Origin: Mariniblastus sp.
GTDB lineage: Bacteria > Planctomycetota > Planctomycetia > Pirellulales > Pirellulaceae
Assembly (NCBI GenBank): GCA_022447605.1
Contig: JAKVBG010000010.1
Location: 62,001-126,000, forward strand
Direction of reading: 5' to 3'
Length of the DNA stretch: 64,000 bases
Shown: one piece after another, positions 9,369 to 18,123 of the stretch
How the letters are laid out: the number at the start of each line of letters is the position of its first letter
Position numbering within the stretch: position 1 is the stretch's first letter
Made by a program: the position numbers and the translations under genes
The notes under the pieces: generated by a model
Told to the model about the DNA's origin: nothing
Seen by the model: only the letters and a program-made list of their open reading frames with translations
The model's database searches: none

Positions 9369-9692
9369 TTCAATTCGTCAGCCAATATGCAGTTTACAGA
9401 CATGCCTGGAAACGAGATGAACGCTTCCCAGGATCCAGTTTAGTCGATCGATCCCCAAGCGGGCCACGCCCCGCCCACCGGGAGACAAAAAAGCGTCGTT
9501 TTATCCCGTCCGCTTTTCACCACCTGCTGACGACTGGCCGGGTGGACACTCCTGAATGTCAAATCGATCAACGCCTTGCCAAACTGTCGAGCTGAAACTA
9601 CCGGTTCGCCCGATGACGCCGTCTTTCCTCGACGGTCCTGCAAGCCCGGTCGCAAAAAGGAACCGACCTTACCAGACGGTTAAGCGGCTCGA
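9369..9692. other. Non-coding gap between two leftward genes
   Basis: About 320 bases lie downstream of the multicopper oxidase gene and upstream of the sulfatase-GH10 gene. Short open frames exist but have no recognisable protein sequence or ribosome site. I saw no convincing terminator hairpin. It must hold the promoter of the sulfatase-GH10 gene at its left end, but I could not pick a clear -35/-10 pair. Confidence 0.4.
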
Positions 9693-11189
9693 CTAAACCG
9701 TGTACTGCACGACCCGCGCCATGCCGCTGGCCAGATGGTAGAGATTGTGGCAATGAAAAAACCAGCTGCCCGGGTTATCAGCGATAAATTCAATATCAAT
9801 TTTCTGTTTCGGTCCAACCCCTACCGTATCCTTGAGTGGCGCCAGCGGATCATCCCATGCACCCGCTTGCGGCAACAGGCGAAAGAAATGGCCATGCAGG
9901 TGCATCGGGTGAAACATCATCGTGGAGTTGGTCATCCGAATGCGAACCCGGTCGCCCTGCCGAATCTCGAGCGGTTTCGCCTGACCGTCGGGTGAAAAGA
10001 GCTCGGGGTAATACTCACCCCCCATCGACCAGAGGTACTTGTTCATCTCGCCCCCCAGATCGATCTCGAACTCTTTGACCGGCCCCTTCGGCAGAGTCGT
10101 TGGCAAGGGCGACTTGAGCGCCGAGTAATTGGCCATGCCACCCGATTTCCCGGTGAATTTGGCCGGTTCCAGGTTGGGCTGCGGAGCCACGTCGGCCGTA
10201 TGGATCACACCGACCACCTGCTGGCTGGTCCCCAGAGCGGCTGCCCGCAAAGAGAAGCTGCCCGATTGGCCAATGGTCACCAGCACGTCATACCGTTCGG
10301 CCGTGGCAATCACCAGGTTGTCGACATCGATCGGGTCGACGTTCTGGCCGTCGGCGGCAATCACCTGCATCCGGTGTCCGTCGAGCATCACCTGAAAAAA
10401 CGTTGACGTTGACGCGTTGATCAGGCGCAAGCGGATCCGATCACCCGCGCGAACTTTTTGTGTCCACGGGCTCTTGTTAGAGCGTCCGTTGAGCAAGTAG
10501 CCAGGGTAGTTAATGTCAACATTGAATGGCTGATCACCGGGAAACTTGTAATCGCCGGGGGGTGGCTTGACGGCCGCCGTCTCCGGCTGCTGACCGCGGA
10601 ACTGGGGAATGATCCCCTCGGGCTCCTGGTTGAGCCAGTCGGACATCGTGACCACCACATCATGATCGTAAGACCAAGGCTCGTCCTTGGCCTCGACAAT
10701 CAGCGTCCCGCTCATGCCGGTCTGCTCTTGAAAGTTGTAATGGGAATGATACCAGTATGTCCCCGACTGGCGAATCGGATACTCGTACAACACGGACTCA
10801 CCGGCACCAATCGGTAATTGCGTCACATCCGGCACGCCGTCCATGTAGTTGGGCACCAGCATTCCGTGCCAGTGCAGTGACGTTGGCACGGCCAACCGAT
10901 TGTTGACCAGCACACGAAACATATCCCCTTCGCGATAGCGTATCTCAGTTCCGGGCAAGCTGCCGTTGATCAAAGTCGCGCTGGTCGGCACACCAAGCGG
11001 GGCAATCGTACTCTGCTCAAGGTTGCAGACGTAGTCCGGCTTGGCTTGCACAGGAACGGCCTCTGGCTCCTGCTCCGTCGGGGAAGGGCTGGGGGTCTGG
11101 GCCATGATCGGCGCGGACAATGCAAACGGCAGGCCGGCGCCCGCTTGCAGAAGACGGCGCCGAGAGAGACGGGAATTTCGAGGTTGCAT
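9693..11189 (-). CDS. Multicopper oxidase, Tat-exported, CopA/laccase-like
   Basis: A 498-residue three-cupredoxin-domain oxidase with all four copper-binding His motifs visible: TSLHWHGMLVPN, GTYWYHSHYNFQEQTG, FHPMHLHGHFF and WFFHCHNLYHLASGM. The last includes the type 1 copper Cys and a likely axial Met. The N-terminus has a twin-arginine signal (SRLSRRRLLQAGAGLPFALS), so the folded copper enzyme goes to the periplasm or cell surface. I chose the ATG at 11189; an earlier ATG at 11231 would place 14 extra residues before the twin-arginine signal. The family oxidises phenolics or metal ions using oxygen; the exact substrate cannot be read from sequence. It is divergent from the UnbV-type gene. 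Confidence 0.92.
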   Translation of the reverse strand: MQPRNSRLSRRRLLQAGAGLPFALSAPIMAQTPSPSPTEQEPEAVPVQAKPDYVCNLEQSTIAPLGVPTSATLINGSLPGTEIRYREGDMFRVLVNNRLAVPTSLHWHGMLVPNYMDGVPDVTQLPIGAGESVLYEYPIRQSGTYWYHSHYNFQEQTGMSGTLIVEAKDEPWSYDHDVVVTMSDWLNQEPEGIIPQFRGQQPETAAVKPPPGDYKFPGDQPFNVDINYPGYLLNGRSNKSPWTQKVRAGDRIRLRLINASTSTFFQVMLDGHRMQVIAADGQNVDPIDVDNLVIATAERYDVLVTIGQSGSFSLRAAALGTSQQVVGVIHTADVAPQPNLEPAKFTGKSGGMANYSALKSPLPTTLPKGPVKEFEIDLGGEMNKYLWSMGGEYYPELFSPDGQAKPLEIRQGDRVRIRMTNSTMMFHPMHLHGHFFRLLPQAGAWDDPLAPLKDTVGVGPKQKIDIEFIADNPGSWFFHCHNLYHLASGMARVVQYTV

Positions 11190-11495
11190 CACATTACTCA
11201 CATTTTTCGGGTAACAGGAGCCAGCAGTCAACGCCCGAAATCCTAAACAGGGCCGAAACCAACGTCAACTGGCTGGCTTATGAGTGCAAAACTGAAACGA
11301 TTGCGCACGGTGTCAACGCTGCGAAGAAGCGTCGCAGTGGCCCCTCATCCCAGCACCGGACTTCCCCGACGGCCGGCGACCGGGGAATCAAGCCTTTCCT
11401 GCCCGACAACCAGTCGCTGCATGGCAGCGGCGTTGCGAACGTGATACCCTGACCCGTATTCAAACAGTCAACCACTGCCTACAAGGTGACAACCC
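11190..11495. promoter_or_regulatory. Divergent intergenic region between oxidase and UnbV-type gene
   Basis: These 306 bases must carry promoters for both flanking genes. On the + strand a weak candidate is TTGCGA (11433-11438) and TATTCA (11457-11462) with 18 bases between them. AAGGTGA just before 11496 is the ribosome site. No open frame here looks like a protein. Confidence 0.3.
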
Positions 11496-12971
11496 ATGAA
11501 ACGACTGAGTCCGTTTTACCTGGCGAGCGGGATTTTGACATGTTCACTCGCAGCCGGCATGCTCGCTCGCTCACTCCCCGCCCAACAGACCACCTTCGAA
11601 GACGTGACAGCGTCGGTTGGCCTGGGGGGAGGTGATTTTGTTAACTGGGTCGACTACGACCACGATGGGGATATCGATCTGGTCACCGGTGGCTACCTTT
11701 TTAAGAATGACGGGAAGGGTCAGTTTCGTCCGGTCGATGGTTTTTCCGCCAGTCACGGCGCGTGGGCCGACTACGACAACGATGGTCGACTTGATTACTA
11801 TGCCGCCAGCGGAACGGGCCAACTGCTACGCAACCTGGGAAACGACCAGTTCGAAAAAGCACCTTTCCCGGATAACCCGCACCAGATGAGCCGCGCGGTG
11901 GCCTGGGGCGATGCCGACAATGACGGCCGGGTCGACCTGTTTGTCACCAACTACGAAGTCTGGCCGACCCGCGCGTTTCCCGACCTGTTGTTCATGAGCC
12001 GACGTGATGGGACGTTTGCCCCACCCGTTCAGTACCCGCCAGGTCAGCAATGGCGGACACGGGGGGTCAACTGGTCCGATTTCGACAACGATGGTGACCA
12101 GGATTTTTACGTCTCCAATTACCGCCTGATGCCGAACCAACTGTGGATCAATGACGGCCAGGGAAATTTCAGCGAACAGGCAGAGCCGCGGGGCGTGCTG
12201 GGGACCAACGACGGCGGGCTGGAATCCGCTTCAGGAGAGACCCCCGCCTATCAGTACAGCGGCCACACGATCGGCTCCTGTTTCGGGGACGTCAACAACG
12301 ACGGACACATCGACCTGGTCGTCATCAATTTTGCCCATCCCCCAGCTTTCCAGGATCGGACAATGGTCTTGATCAATTCGGGGCCGCCCCACTACACCTT
12401 CGAGAATATCAACGCAGAAAACGGGGCCGGGATCCACTACCAGGAGAGCTACGCCAAGGGTGCCCTGGGCGACTACGATAATGACGGCGATCTCGACCTG
12501 TTCATCACCACCGTCTACCCCAACGACGACGGAACCCTGTTTGAAAATGACGGAACCGGTCGTTTCACCGACGTCGGCGATCAGGCAGGCGTCCGTGGCA
12601 ATGACGGGTACGGTGTGGCGTGGGTCGATTTCGACAATGATGGTGATCTCGATCTGAGCACGGCCGGCAAGTTGATGCGAAACCGGGGGAACCAGAACGG
12701 CTGGCTGAAAGTTCGCGCCATCGGAAACGGCCCTTCCAATCATGCCGCGATTGGGGCCCGCGTGACGGTAACGGCTGGCGGGCGGCAGTATGTCCGTGAG
12801 GTCCAGGCAGGCCACAGTGGCAACCAGAACCCCCTGCTTGCGCACTTCGGTTTGGCCGACCATGCCGGGCCCGTTGAGGTCCGCGTCCGCTTCCCGTCGG
12901 GCCAGGTGGTGACACGACAAGTCGAGGGAAACCGGACGGTCGAAATCCACGAACAACCGCCGGGGCGTTGA
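11496..12971 (+). CDS. Secreted FG-GAP/VCBS repeat protein with ASPIC/UnbV C-terminal domain
   Basis: A 491-residue secreted protein that starts with a signal peptide (YLASGILTCSLAAGMLARSL) and continues as repeated calcium-binding-like loops of the form D-x-D-N-D-G-D-x-D: DYDHDGDIDL, DYDNDGRLDY, DADNDGRVDL, DFDNDGDQDF, DVNNDGHIDL, DYDNDGDLDL, DFDNDGDLDL. These are FG-GAP/VCBS beta-propeller blades. The last 120 residues (NHAAIGARVTVTAGGRQYVR, then VRVRFPSGQVVTRQVEGNRT) match the ASPIC/UnbV domain common in planctomycetes and in CRTAC1-like proteins. A surface or adhesion role is likely; no enzyme activity is implied. AAGGTGA precedes the ATG. Confidence 0.92.
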   Translation: MKRLSPFYLASGILTCSLAAGMLARSLPAQQTTFEDVTASVGLGGGDFVNWVDYDHDGDIDLVTGGYLFKNDGKGQFRPVDGFSASHGAWADYDNDGRLDYYAASGTGQLLRNLGNDQFEKAPFPDNPHQMSRAVAWGDADNDGRVDLFVTNYEVWPTRAFPDLLFMSRRDGTFAPPVQYPPGQQWRTRGVNWSDFDNDGDQDFYVSNYRLMPNQLWINDGQGNFSEQAEPRGVLGTNDGGLESASGETPAYQYSGHTIGSCFGDVNNDGHIDLVVINFAHPPAFQDRTMVLINSGPPHYTFENINAENGAGIHYQESYAKGALGDYDNDGDLDLFITTVYPNDDGTLFENDGTGRFTDVGDQAGVRGNDGYGVAWVDFDNDGDLDLSTAGKLMRNRGNQNGWLKVRAIGNGPSNHAAIGARVTVTAGGRQYVREVQAGHSGNQNPLLAHFGLADHAGPVEVRVRFPSGQVVTRQVEGNRTVEIHEQPPGR

Positions 12972-13072
12972 ATCATCGGAATGGGATCGCCCGGCCAGCC
13001 GCTGCGGTTGACCAGGCGCATCAGGGCTTAGGATAAGGGCCGGACTGGCCCAATTACCAACAGGGGATCCCC

Positions 13073-14497
13073 TTGAAGATTCACGATCGATTCTACATCC
13101 ACGGGGAGTGGGTTGCGCCCGGCAGCACGCGCGTTCACGAGATCGAAAACCCGGCAACAGGCGAGGTATGTGCCGTCACTCCGCTGGCCAATGAGGCCGA
13201 CTGTATCGCGGCGATCGAATCGGCCCGCCGGGCACTGCCCACCTGGTCCGCCACCTCCAGCCAGGAACGGAGCGAGTGGATCCACACCGCGGCGGATGAA
13301 CTGGAAAAGCGGGCCAACGAGATGGCTGACCTGATCACGATGACGATGGGTTGCCCCCGGCATCTCTGCCCGGGACTCCAGGTCCAAGGCGCCATTGACG
13401 CGTTTCGGTCGTACGCCCAGCGGGCCGCCACCATGGACGAACCGGATCACCGAAACGGTTTCCGGGTGTTCAAGGAACCGGTCGGTGTTTGCACCTTGAT
13501 CAACCCGTGGAACTATCCGCTGTCGATCCTGATGGGCAAGGTGGCACCAGCGCTGGCGGCCGGGTGCACGATGATCGCCAAGCCGGCCGAGCAGACGCCC
13601 CTGCAGGATTTCATCGTGGCCGAGGTTTTTGATCAGATCGGCCTGCCGGCCGGGGTGTTCAACCTGGTCACGGGTGTCGGGCATGAAATCGGCCCGGTTC
13701 TGTGTGGGCATCCGGAGGTCGACATGATCTCCTTCACCGGCTCCACTCGGGCCGGCGTGGAAATCTCCGCATCGGCCGCGCCGACGATCAAACGCGTCTG
13801 TCTGGAGCTCGGTGGAAAATCACCATTGATCATCACCGAAGACGCCGACTTGCAGGCAGCCATCCGTTACGGGGTGCAGGACATCATGATGAATACGGGG
13901 CAAACGTGTTCGGCCCTGACCCGGATGCTGCTGCCCCAATCGCGCTACGCCGAAGCGATCGCGATTGCCCAGGCGGTGGCTGAGGAAAATGTTGTGGGAG
14001 ACCCGCTCGACCCGCAGACAACGATGGGACCACTTAGCTCGGGGTCACAGAAAGAGACGGTGGTCAGTTATATCCATCAGGGACTGGCCGAAGGAGCCCG
14101 CCTGGTAACGGGTGGGAGCCAGATGCCCAGCGGACTGAGCCGGGGCGCCTACTTGTCGCCCACCCTGTTTGCCGATGTCAACAACCGGATGAAAATCGCC
14201 CGCGAGGAAATCTTTGGACCCGTGTTGTGCCTGATCCCCTTTGCCGATGTGGACCAGGCCGTCGAGCTGGCCAACGATTCGGTGTACGGCCTCGCCTCGG
14301 CCGTGTTTGCCCGGGACACCGAGCAGGCGATCTCGATCGCCCGGCGGATTCGTGCGGGGCAGTGCTACGTGCAGGGAGCCCACTTCACCACCGAGGCCCC
14401 GTTTGGTGGCTACAAGCAATCGGGCAATGGCCGGGAGTGGGGTGATGAAGGAATGCTGGAGTTTGTGGAACTGAAAGCCGTGATGACCAACGCTTAA
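13073..14497 (+). CDS. NAD(P)-dependent aldehyde dehydrogenase
   Basis: A 474-residue cytoplasmic ALDH-superfamily enzyme oxidising an aldehyde to its acid. Conserved points visible: Asn147 in NPWNYP, IAKPAEQTP in the cofactor site, FTGSTRAG, general base Glu245 in LELGGKSP, catalytic Cys279 in NTGQTCSA, and EEIFGPVL. The start is a TTG with AGGGGAT upstream; no ATG lies near the conserved N-terminus. The substrate cannot be fixed; the sequence fits the broad betaine/amino-aldehyde-type group. It stands alone between the UnbV gene and the glycosyltransferase unit. A 2-aminomuconate semialdehyde role is conceivable given the 3-hydroxyanthranilate genes 17 kb away, but ACMSD would divert that intermediate and nothing links the loci. 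Confidence 0.9.
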   Translation: MKIHDRFYIHGEWVAPGSTRVHEIENPATGEVCAVTPLANEADCIAAIESARRALPTWSATSSQERSEWIHTAADELEKRANEMADLITMTMGCPRHLCPGLQVQGAIDAFRSYAQRAATMDEPDHRNGFRVFKEPVGVCTLINPWNYPLSILMGKVAPALAAGCTMIAKPAEQTPLQDFIVAEVFDQIGLPAGVFNLVTGVGHEIGPVLCGHPEVDMISFTGSTRAGVEISASAAPTIKRVCLELGGKSPLIITEDADLQAAIRYGVQDIMMNTGQTCSALTRMLLPQSRYAEAIAIAQAVAEENVVGDPLDPQTTMGPLSSGSQKETVVSYIHQGLAEGARLVTGGSQMPSGLSRGAYLSPTLFADVNNRMKIAREEIFGPVLCLIPFADVDQAVELANDSVYGLASAVFARDTEQAISIARRIRAGQCYVQGAHFTTEAPFGGYKQSGNGREWGDEGMLEFVELKAVMTNA

Positions 14498-14557
14498 AAT
14501 CACGCCCAGGTCGGCAGGCCCTGCCGATCCGTTTCCGAAAAATCCGGCCAATTATTT

Positions 14558-14598
14558 GCCACCCGGCCCGGGTGGCCTGCCAAAAAACCCGGTTTTTT
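14558..14598 (+). terminator. Double hairpin, possible terminator after the aldehyde dehydrogenase gene
   Basis: GCCACCCG and CGGGTGGC (14558-14576) form an 8-bp stem with a 3-base loop. They are followed at once by AAAAAACC/GGTTTTTT (14582-14598), a second palindrome ending in a T run. It sits about 60 bases after the stop and about 125 bases before the glycosyltransferase start, so it could separate the two transcripts. Confidence 0.5.
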
Positions 14599-14724
14599 CC
14601 GTGCCGCTGGTCCGGCCAGATGCTGTCGGCAGCCATTTCAATATCGCCTCAATTGGCCGTTTTTCGTATACCGGTGGGCTGAAAAGACGGTTTCCGGTCG
14701 GCCCGGCAAGTTACGGACAAACCC

Positions 14725-17700
14725 ATGACTCCTCCACCCAAATTGTTTGCAGCCTGGTTCTACATCGCCAACAATCCCGGCGTCGCAAACGACCGTGTGC
14801 AGGCTTGGCGACATTTTTGCCAGACCGGTTTTCGACAGAACCTGGATCCACACCCTCTGTTCGACACCCGGTTTTATCGAAAGAAGTACCTGGCCAACCA
14901 ACCGGACGTCAACCCGCTACTGCACTACGTTCGCCGACCTGGCAAACTCCTGCAAACGCACCCGCTATTTGACTGCTCCTACTTTGTCGACCAGTTGTCA
15001 TCCAGGCAAAGAGAATCCAAAGCTGACAATGAGACCTGGTTGGACTGCTTCCTGGCCAACAACCATGAGTGGAGAATCGACCCATCCACGTCCTTTTGCA
15101 GCCATCGCTACCTGGAACATTACCCGGATATCGCCGAGTTGAACGTATCGGCCCTCTTTCACTACCTGGCCCATGGCCGGAAAAAGGGCCGTTTGGCTTT
15201 TGTGCCAAGAGTCGCGGTCCCCGCGCTGTTTGATGCCCCTTATTACCTGCGGGAAAACCCGGACGTCCGGGCTGCCAACCTCGATCCCTGGCAACACTAT
15301 TGCGAATTCGGCAACCGGGAAGACCGAAACCCGAACCCCGTATTTCACAACGCCTTCTATCGGGACAAATACCTGGATGGTGACGATTCCGAGAATGCGT
15401 TGATGCACTACCTGGGCCATCAAGGCGAGCCCCTGGACACGCACCCACTGTTTTGCGGTGAGTTTTACCTCTCCCAGCTCAACAGCCAGCCAGCCGACAT
15501 GACCCCGCTTGAGCATTTCCTGCAGTTCAATGGTGACAACCTGGCATCCCCCTCACCCCTGTTTTGCAGCAAACGCTACCTGGAATATCACTCGGAAATC
15601 AATCGCCAAACAAACCCTCTCTACGAGTATCTCTCCCAGGGTCAGGCCGCCGGTCGTCGAACCTTCTTCGACGTCCAGCAGTTGGAAGCTATCCAGCGTT
15701 TAAGTGAACTGGAACTGGAGCTGTTGTCCCATTTTCCTGTTCCCAATGCCCAGCTGCCGGCCGCACTGAAAAGGCTGGATGGAAACCGGCCGACGTTGCT
15801 GTGTGTCTCCCACGCCGCTTCCAAGACGGGTGCTCCGCTGATCATCCTCAAACTGGCAGAACAATTCAAAGCGCAGTACAACGTCAATATTTTCAACATC
15901 CTCTGCCAAGGCGGTGACCTGGTCAGCCGTTTTGAAACGCTCGGTCCAACGGTCTGTCTGCAAGACAGCTTGGGCAGTTTGCATCCATTTGACCAGGAAC
16001 TTATCGAGTCGTTGTTGAAAACGGTCTCGCCGTTTGCTGCCTTGGTCAACTCGGCCGAATCCCGCCACCTATTGCCCGAGTTGGCTCGGTTGCGGATCCC
16101 GATTCACTCACTCGTTCATGAAAATGCCCGTTGCTATCAGCCAGAGGCATTTGCCCCGATCGCCAAGCATAGCGATCGGGTCATCTTTCCCTGCCAATAT
16201 GTTGCCGATGCCGCCGAACAGAACACGGCATTCCCAAAACGGCAGGAGATGGTTTTGCCCCAGGGTCTGCTGAACCCGAACCTGTTGACCATGCCCCGCC
16301 ATTCCGAATCCGGTTTGCGGGAAAAGTGGAACATTCCAAGCAACGCTACGCTGGTGCTCGGTTGCGGCACCGGCGATGGCCGCAAGGGCCTGGATCTGTT
16401 CGTCGCCACCGCCTTGTCCACGCTGAACCGGATGCCGGAAAACAGTATTGTGTTCGGCTGGTTGGGAGAGATGCCAACGTACATCAACACGGAACATGCT
16501 TTCTGGGCGATCGAGGATGTTGTGACCGCAGGCCGCCAGGCAAACATCCGTTTCTTTGGCCCCACGGATAACGCGGCAGCCTATTTCCAGGCTTGTGACA
16601 TCTTCTTTTTACCCTCTCGCATGGACCCCTTTCCCTGTGTGGTCAACGAAGCGATGGCCGCGGGCAAACCAGTCATCCTGTTCGATGGGGGAAGCGGGTG
16701 CGTGGACATCGTCGCACCGGATGGCGGGGCCGCTCCACCGTACGGTGATGTGGCATCGGCCACAGAGTCAATCTGCGAACTGGCGAAGGACCCGCAGCAA
16801 AGAGAACAGATGGGAGACCACAACCGCCAGTATGTAGGAAAGCATCTGCAGTTCAGCGACTACACCCATCGGATTGCCGAGAGCATCGTGGAATCGTTCG
16901 ATCTCTCACGGCACCGGTCGCTACCGGCCGCCCGGGCATTCCGTGACCAGGTTTTCCGTTTCCACTCCGATCGTCAGCGGATTATCTTTACCCTCCCCGC
17001 CTGGAATGTCAGTGGTGTCAATACGTTTGTGGAAAACCTGATTCACGAGTTGCGGGCAAGGGATTACGATGCCTCGATCCTGTTCACAACGCGGGATCCC
17101 GACCGGATCGACAGGGACTTGATGCCCACCGTTCCCTACCGCTTTCTCTCTTCCAGGACCTTGAGTCCCGCCGAAACTCGCTGCCAGCTGGAGGAGTACC
17201 TGCGCGCCAATGCGCCCTGTGTCTTTGTTCCGAACTACGACTATGCCGTTTCCAGTATCGCCAGCCAGCTTCCGGACAACGTGGGCGTGCTGGGTGTGTT
17301 GCACTGCGACGAGGATGAACATTACCTGCACGCCTACCGCATGGGCCACTATTGGGATGCGATTGTGGCCGTCAGTCCCACCGTGCGATCCCGACTGCTG
17401 CAGCTGAACCCGGCATTCGAAAAACGGCTGACCACCATCCCTTATGGCGTCCCGGTACCCGCAGATCGCACCGCTTCCCCCATGTACTCCTCCGTGATCC
17501 GCATGGTTTACTGTGGCCGTTTGGTCCAGAAGCAAAAACGGATTTTCGACTTCGTTGAACTCGCCAGCATCCTGGAAGCGCGCAACGTTCCGTTCCAGCT
17601 GACGATGATTGGCGACGGCCCGGCCATGGAAACGCTGTCCAGGCGCATGCAGCCCTTGATCGAACAGGGCTTGGTCCGAATGCCAGGTCGCCTGACGCAT

Positions 17701-18123
17701 CAACAGGTTCTCGAGGAACTGGAACAGCATGACGTATTCACCCTGATGTCAGACTACGAAGGCTTGCCCCTGTCTTTACTGGAAGCAATGGCCGTGGAAT
17801 GCGTCCCCGTCGTCACGGATGTAGAAAGTGGGATCAATGAGATCTTACGAGATCAAAATAATGCAATGATCTCACCCCGCCGTGACCCGGCCGCCATGGC
17901 CAAGAATATTATTCAGTTACAAGGCAATCCCGGTATGCGAATCTCGCTGGGCCAGGCCGCCAGGCAAACATTGCACGAGCGGCGCCTGTCGTCATCGGGG
18001 ATGGCCGATCAGTACCAGGTAGTGCTGGACAAGATCTTCCGTTCGCTGGAAGAACCCCGTTTGCGTTCCCAAGATATCCCGCTCGATTGCCCCGAGGTTC
18101 GCATGTTACTGGATGCTGCCTGA
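14725..18123 (+). CDS. Large protein with N-terminal repeats and two tandem GT-B glycosyltransferase domains
   Basis: 1132 residues. Residues 1-315 hold about eight degenerate repeats of some 40-45 residues with the core HPLFD-x2-FY-x-YLxxxPDV...P-x-HY-x3-G (for example HPLFDTRFYRKKYLANQPDV). Residues about 355-735 are a first GT-B, GT4-like domain: LLCVSHAASKTGAPLIILKL, GCGTGDGRKGLDLFV, and DIFFLPSRMDPFPCVVNEAM. Residues about 750-1110 are a second GT4-like domain: FTLPAWNVSGVNTFVENL, VYCGRLVQKQKRIFDF, and LMSDYEGLPLSLLEAMAVE. It probably transfers two sugars during assembly of a cell-surface glycan. There is no signal peptide or clear membrane segment. The stop TGA is directly followed by the ATG of the sulfotransferase gene, so the two form one translational unit. 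Confidence 0.85.
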   Translation: MTPPPKLFAAWFYIANNPGVANDRVQAWRHFCQTGFRQNLDPHPLFDTRFYRKKYLANQPDVNPLLHYVRRPGKLLQTHPLFDCSYFVDQLSSRQRESKADNETWLDCFLANNHEWRIDPSTSFCSHRYLEHYPDIAELNVSALFHYLAHGRKKGRLAFVPRVAVPALFDAPYYLRENPDVRAANLDPWQHYCEFGNREDRNPNPVFHNAFYRDKYLDGDDSENALMHYLGHQGEPLDTHPLFCGEFYLSQLNSQPADMTPLEHFLQFNGDNLASPSPLFCSKRYLEYHSEINRQTNPLYEYLSQGQAAGRRTFFDVQQLEAIQRLSELELELLSHFPVPNAQLPAALKRLDGNRPTLLCVSHAASKTGAPLIILKLAEQFKAQYNVNIFNILCQGGDLVSRFETLGPTVCLQDSLGSLHPFDQELIESLLKTVSPFAALVNSAESRHLLPELARLRIPIHSLVHENARCYQPEAFAPIAKHSDRVIFPCQYVADAAEQNTAFPKRQEMVLPQGLLNPNLLTMPRHSESGLREKWNIPSNATLVLGCGTGDGRKGLDLFVATALSTLNRMPENSIVFGWLGEMPTYINTEHAFWAIEDVVTAGRQANIRFFGPTDNAAAYFQACDIFFLPSRMDPFPCVVNEAMAAGKPVILFDGGSGCVDIVAPDGGAAPPYGDVASATESICELAKDPQQREQMGDHNRQYVGKHLQFSDYTHRIAESIVESFDLSRHRSLPAARAFRDQVFRFHSDRQRIIFTLPAWNVSGVNTFVENLIHELRARDYDASILFTTRDPDRIDRDLMPTVPYRFLSSRTLSPAETRCQLEEYLRANAPCVFVPNYDYAVSSIASQLPDNVGVLGVLHCDEDEHYLHAYRMGHYWDAIVAVSPTVRSRLLQLNPAFEKRLTTIPYGVPVPADRTASPMYSSVIRMVYCGRLVQKQKRIFDFVELASILEARNVPFQLTMIGDGPAMETLSRRMQPLIEQGLVRMPGRLTHQQVLEELEQHDVFTLMSDYEGLPLSLLEAMAVECVPVVTDVESGINEILRDQNNAMISPRRDPAAMAKNIIQLQGNPGMRISLGQAARQTLHERRLSSSGMADQYQVVLDKIFRSLEEPRLRSQDIPLDCPEVRMLLDAA

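Noticed and set aside
13073-14497. Aldehyde dehydrogenase as the 2-aminomuconate semialdehyde dehydrogenase of the kynurenine branch
   Set aside because: It is 17 kb from the ACMSD operon with unrelated genes between, and the sequence does not discriminate between ALDH substrates.
14558-14598. Palindromes as an attachment site or transposon end
   Set aside because: No transposase or integrase gene and no second copy of the sequence in the window; a terminator explains it better.
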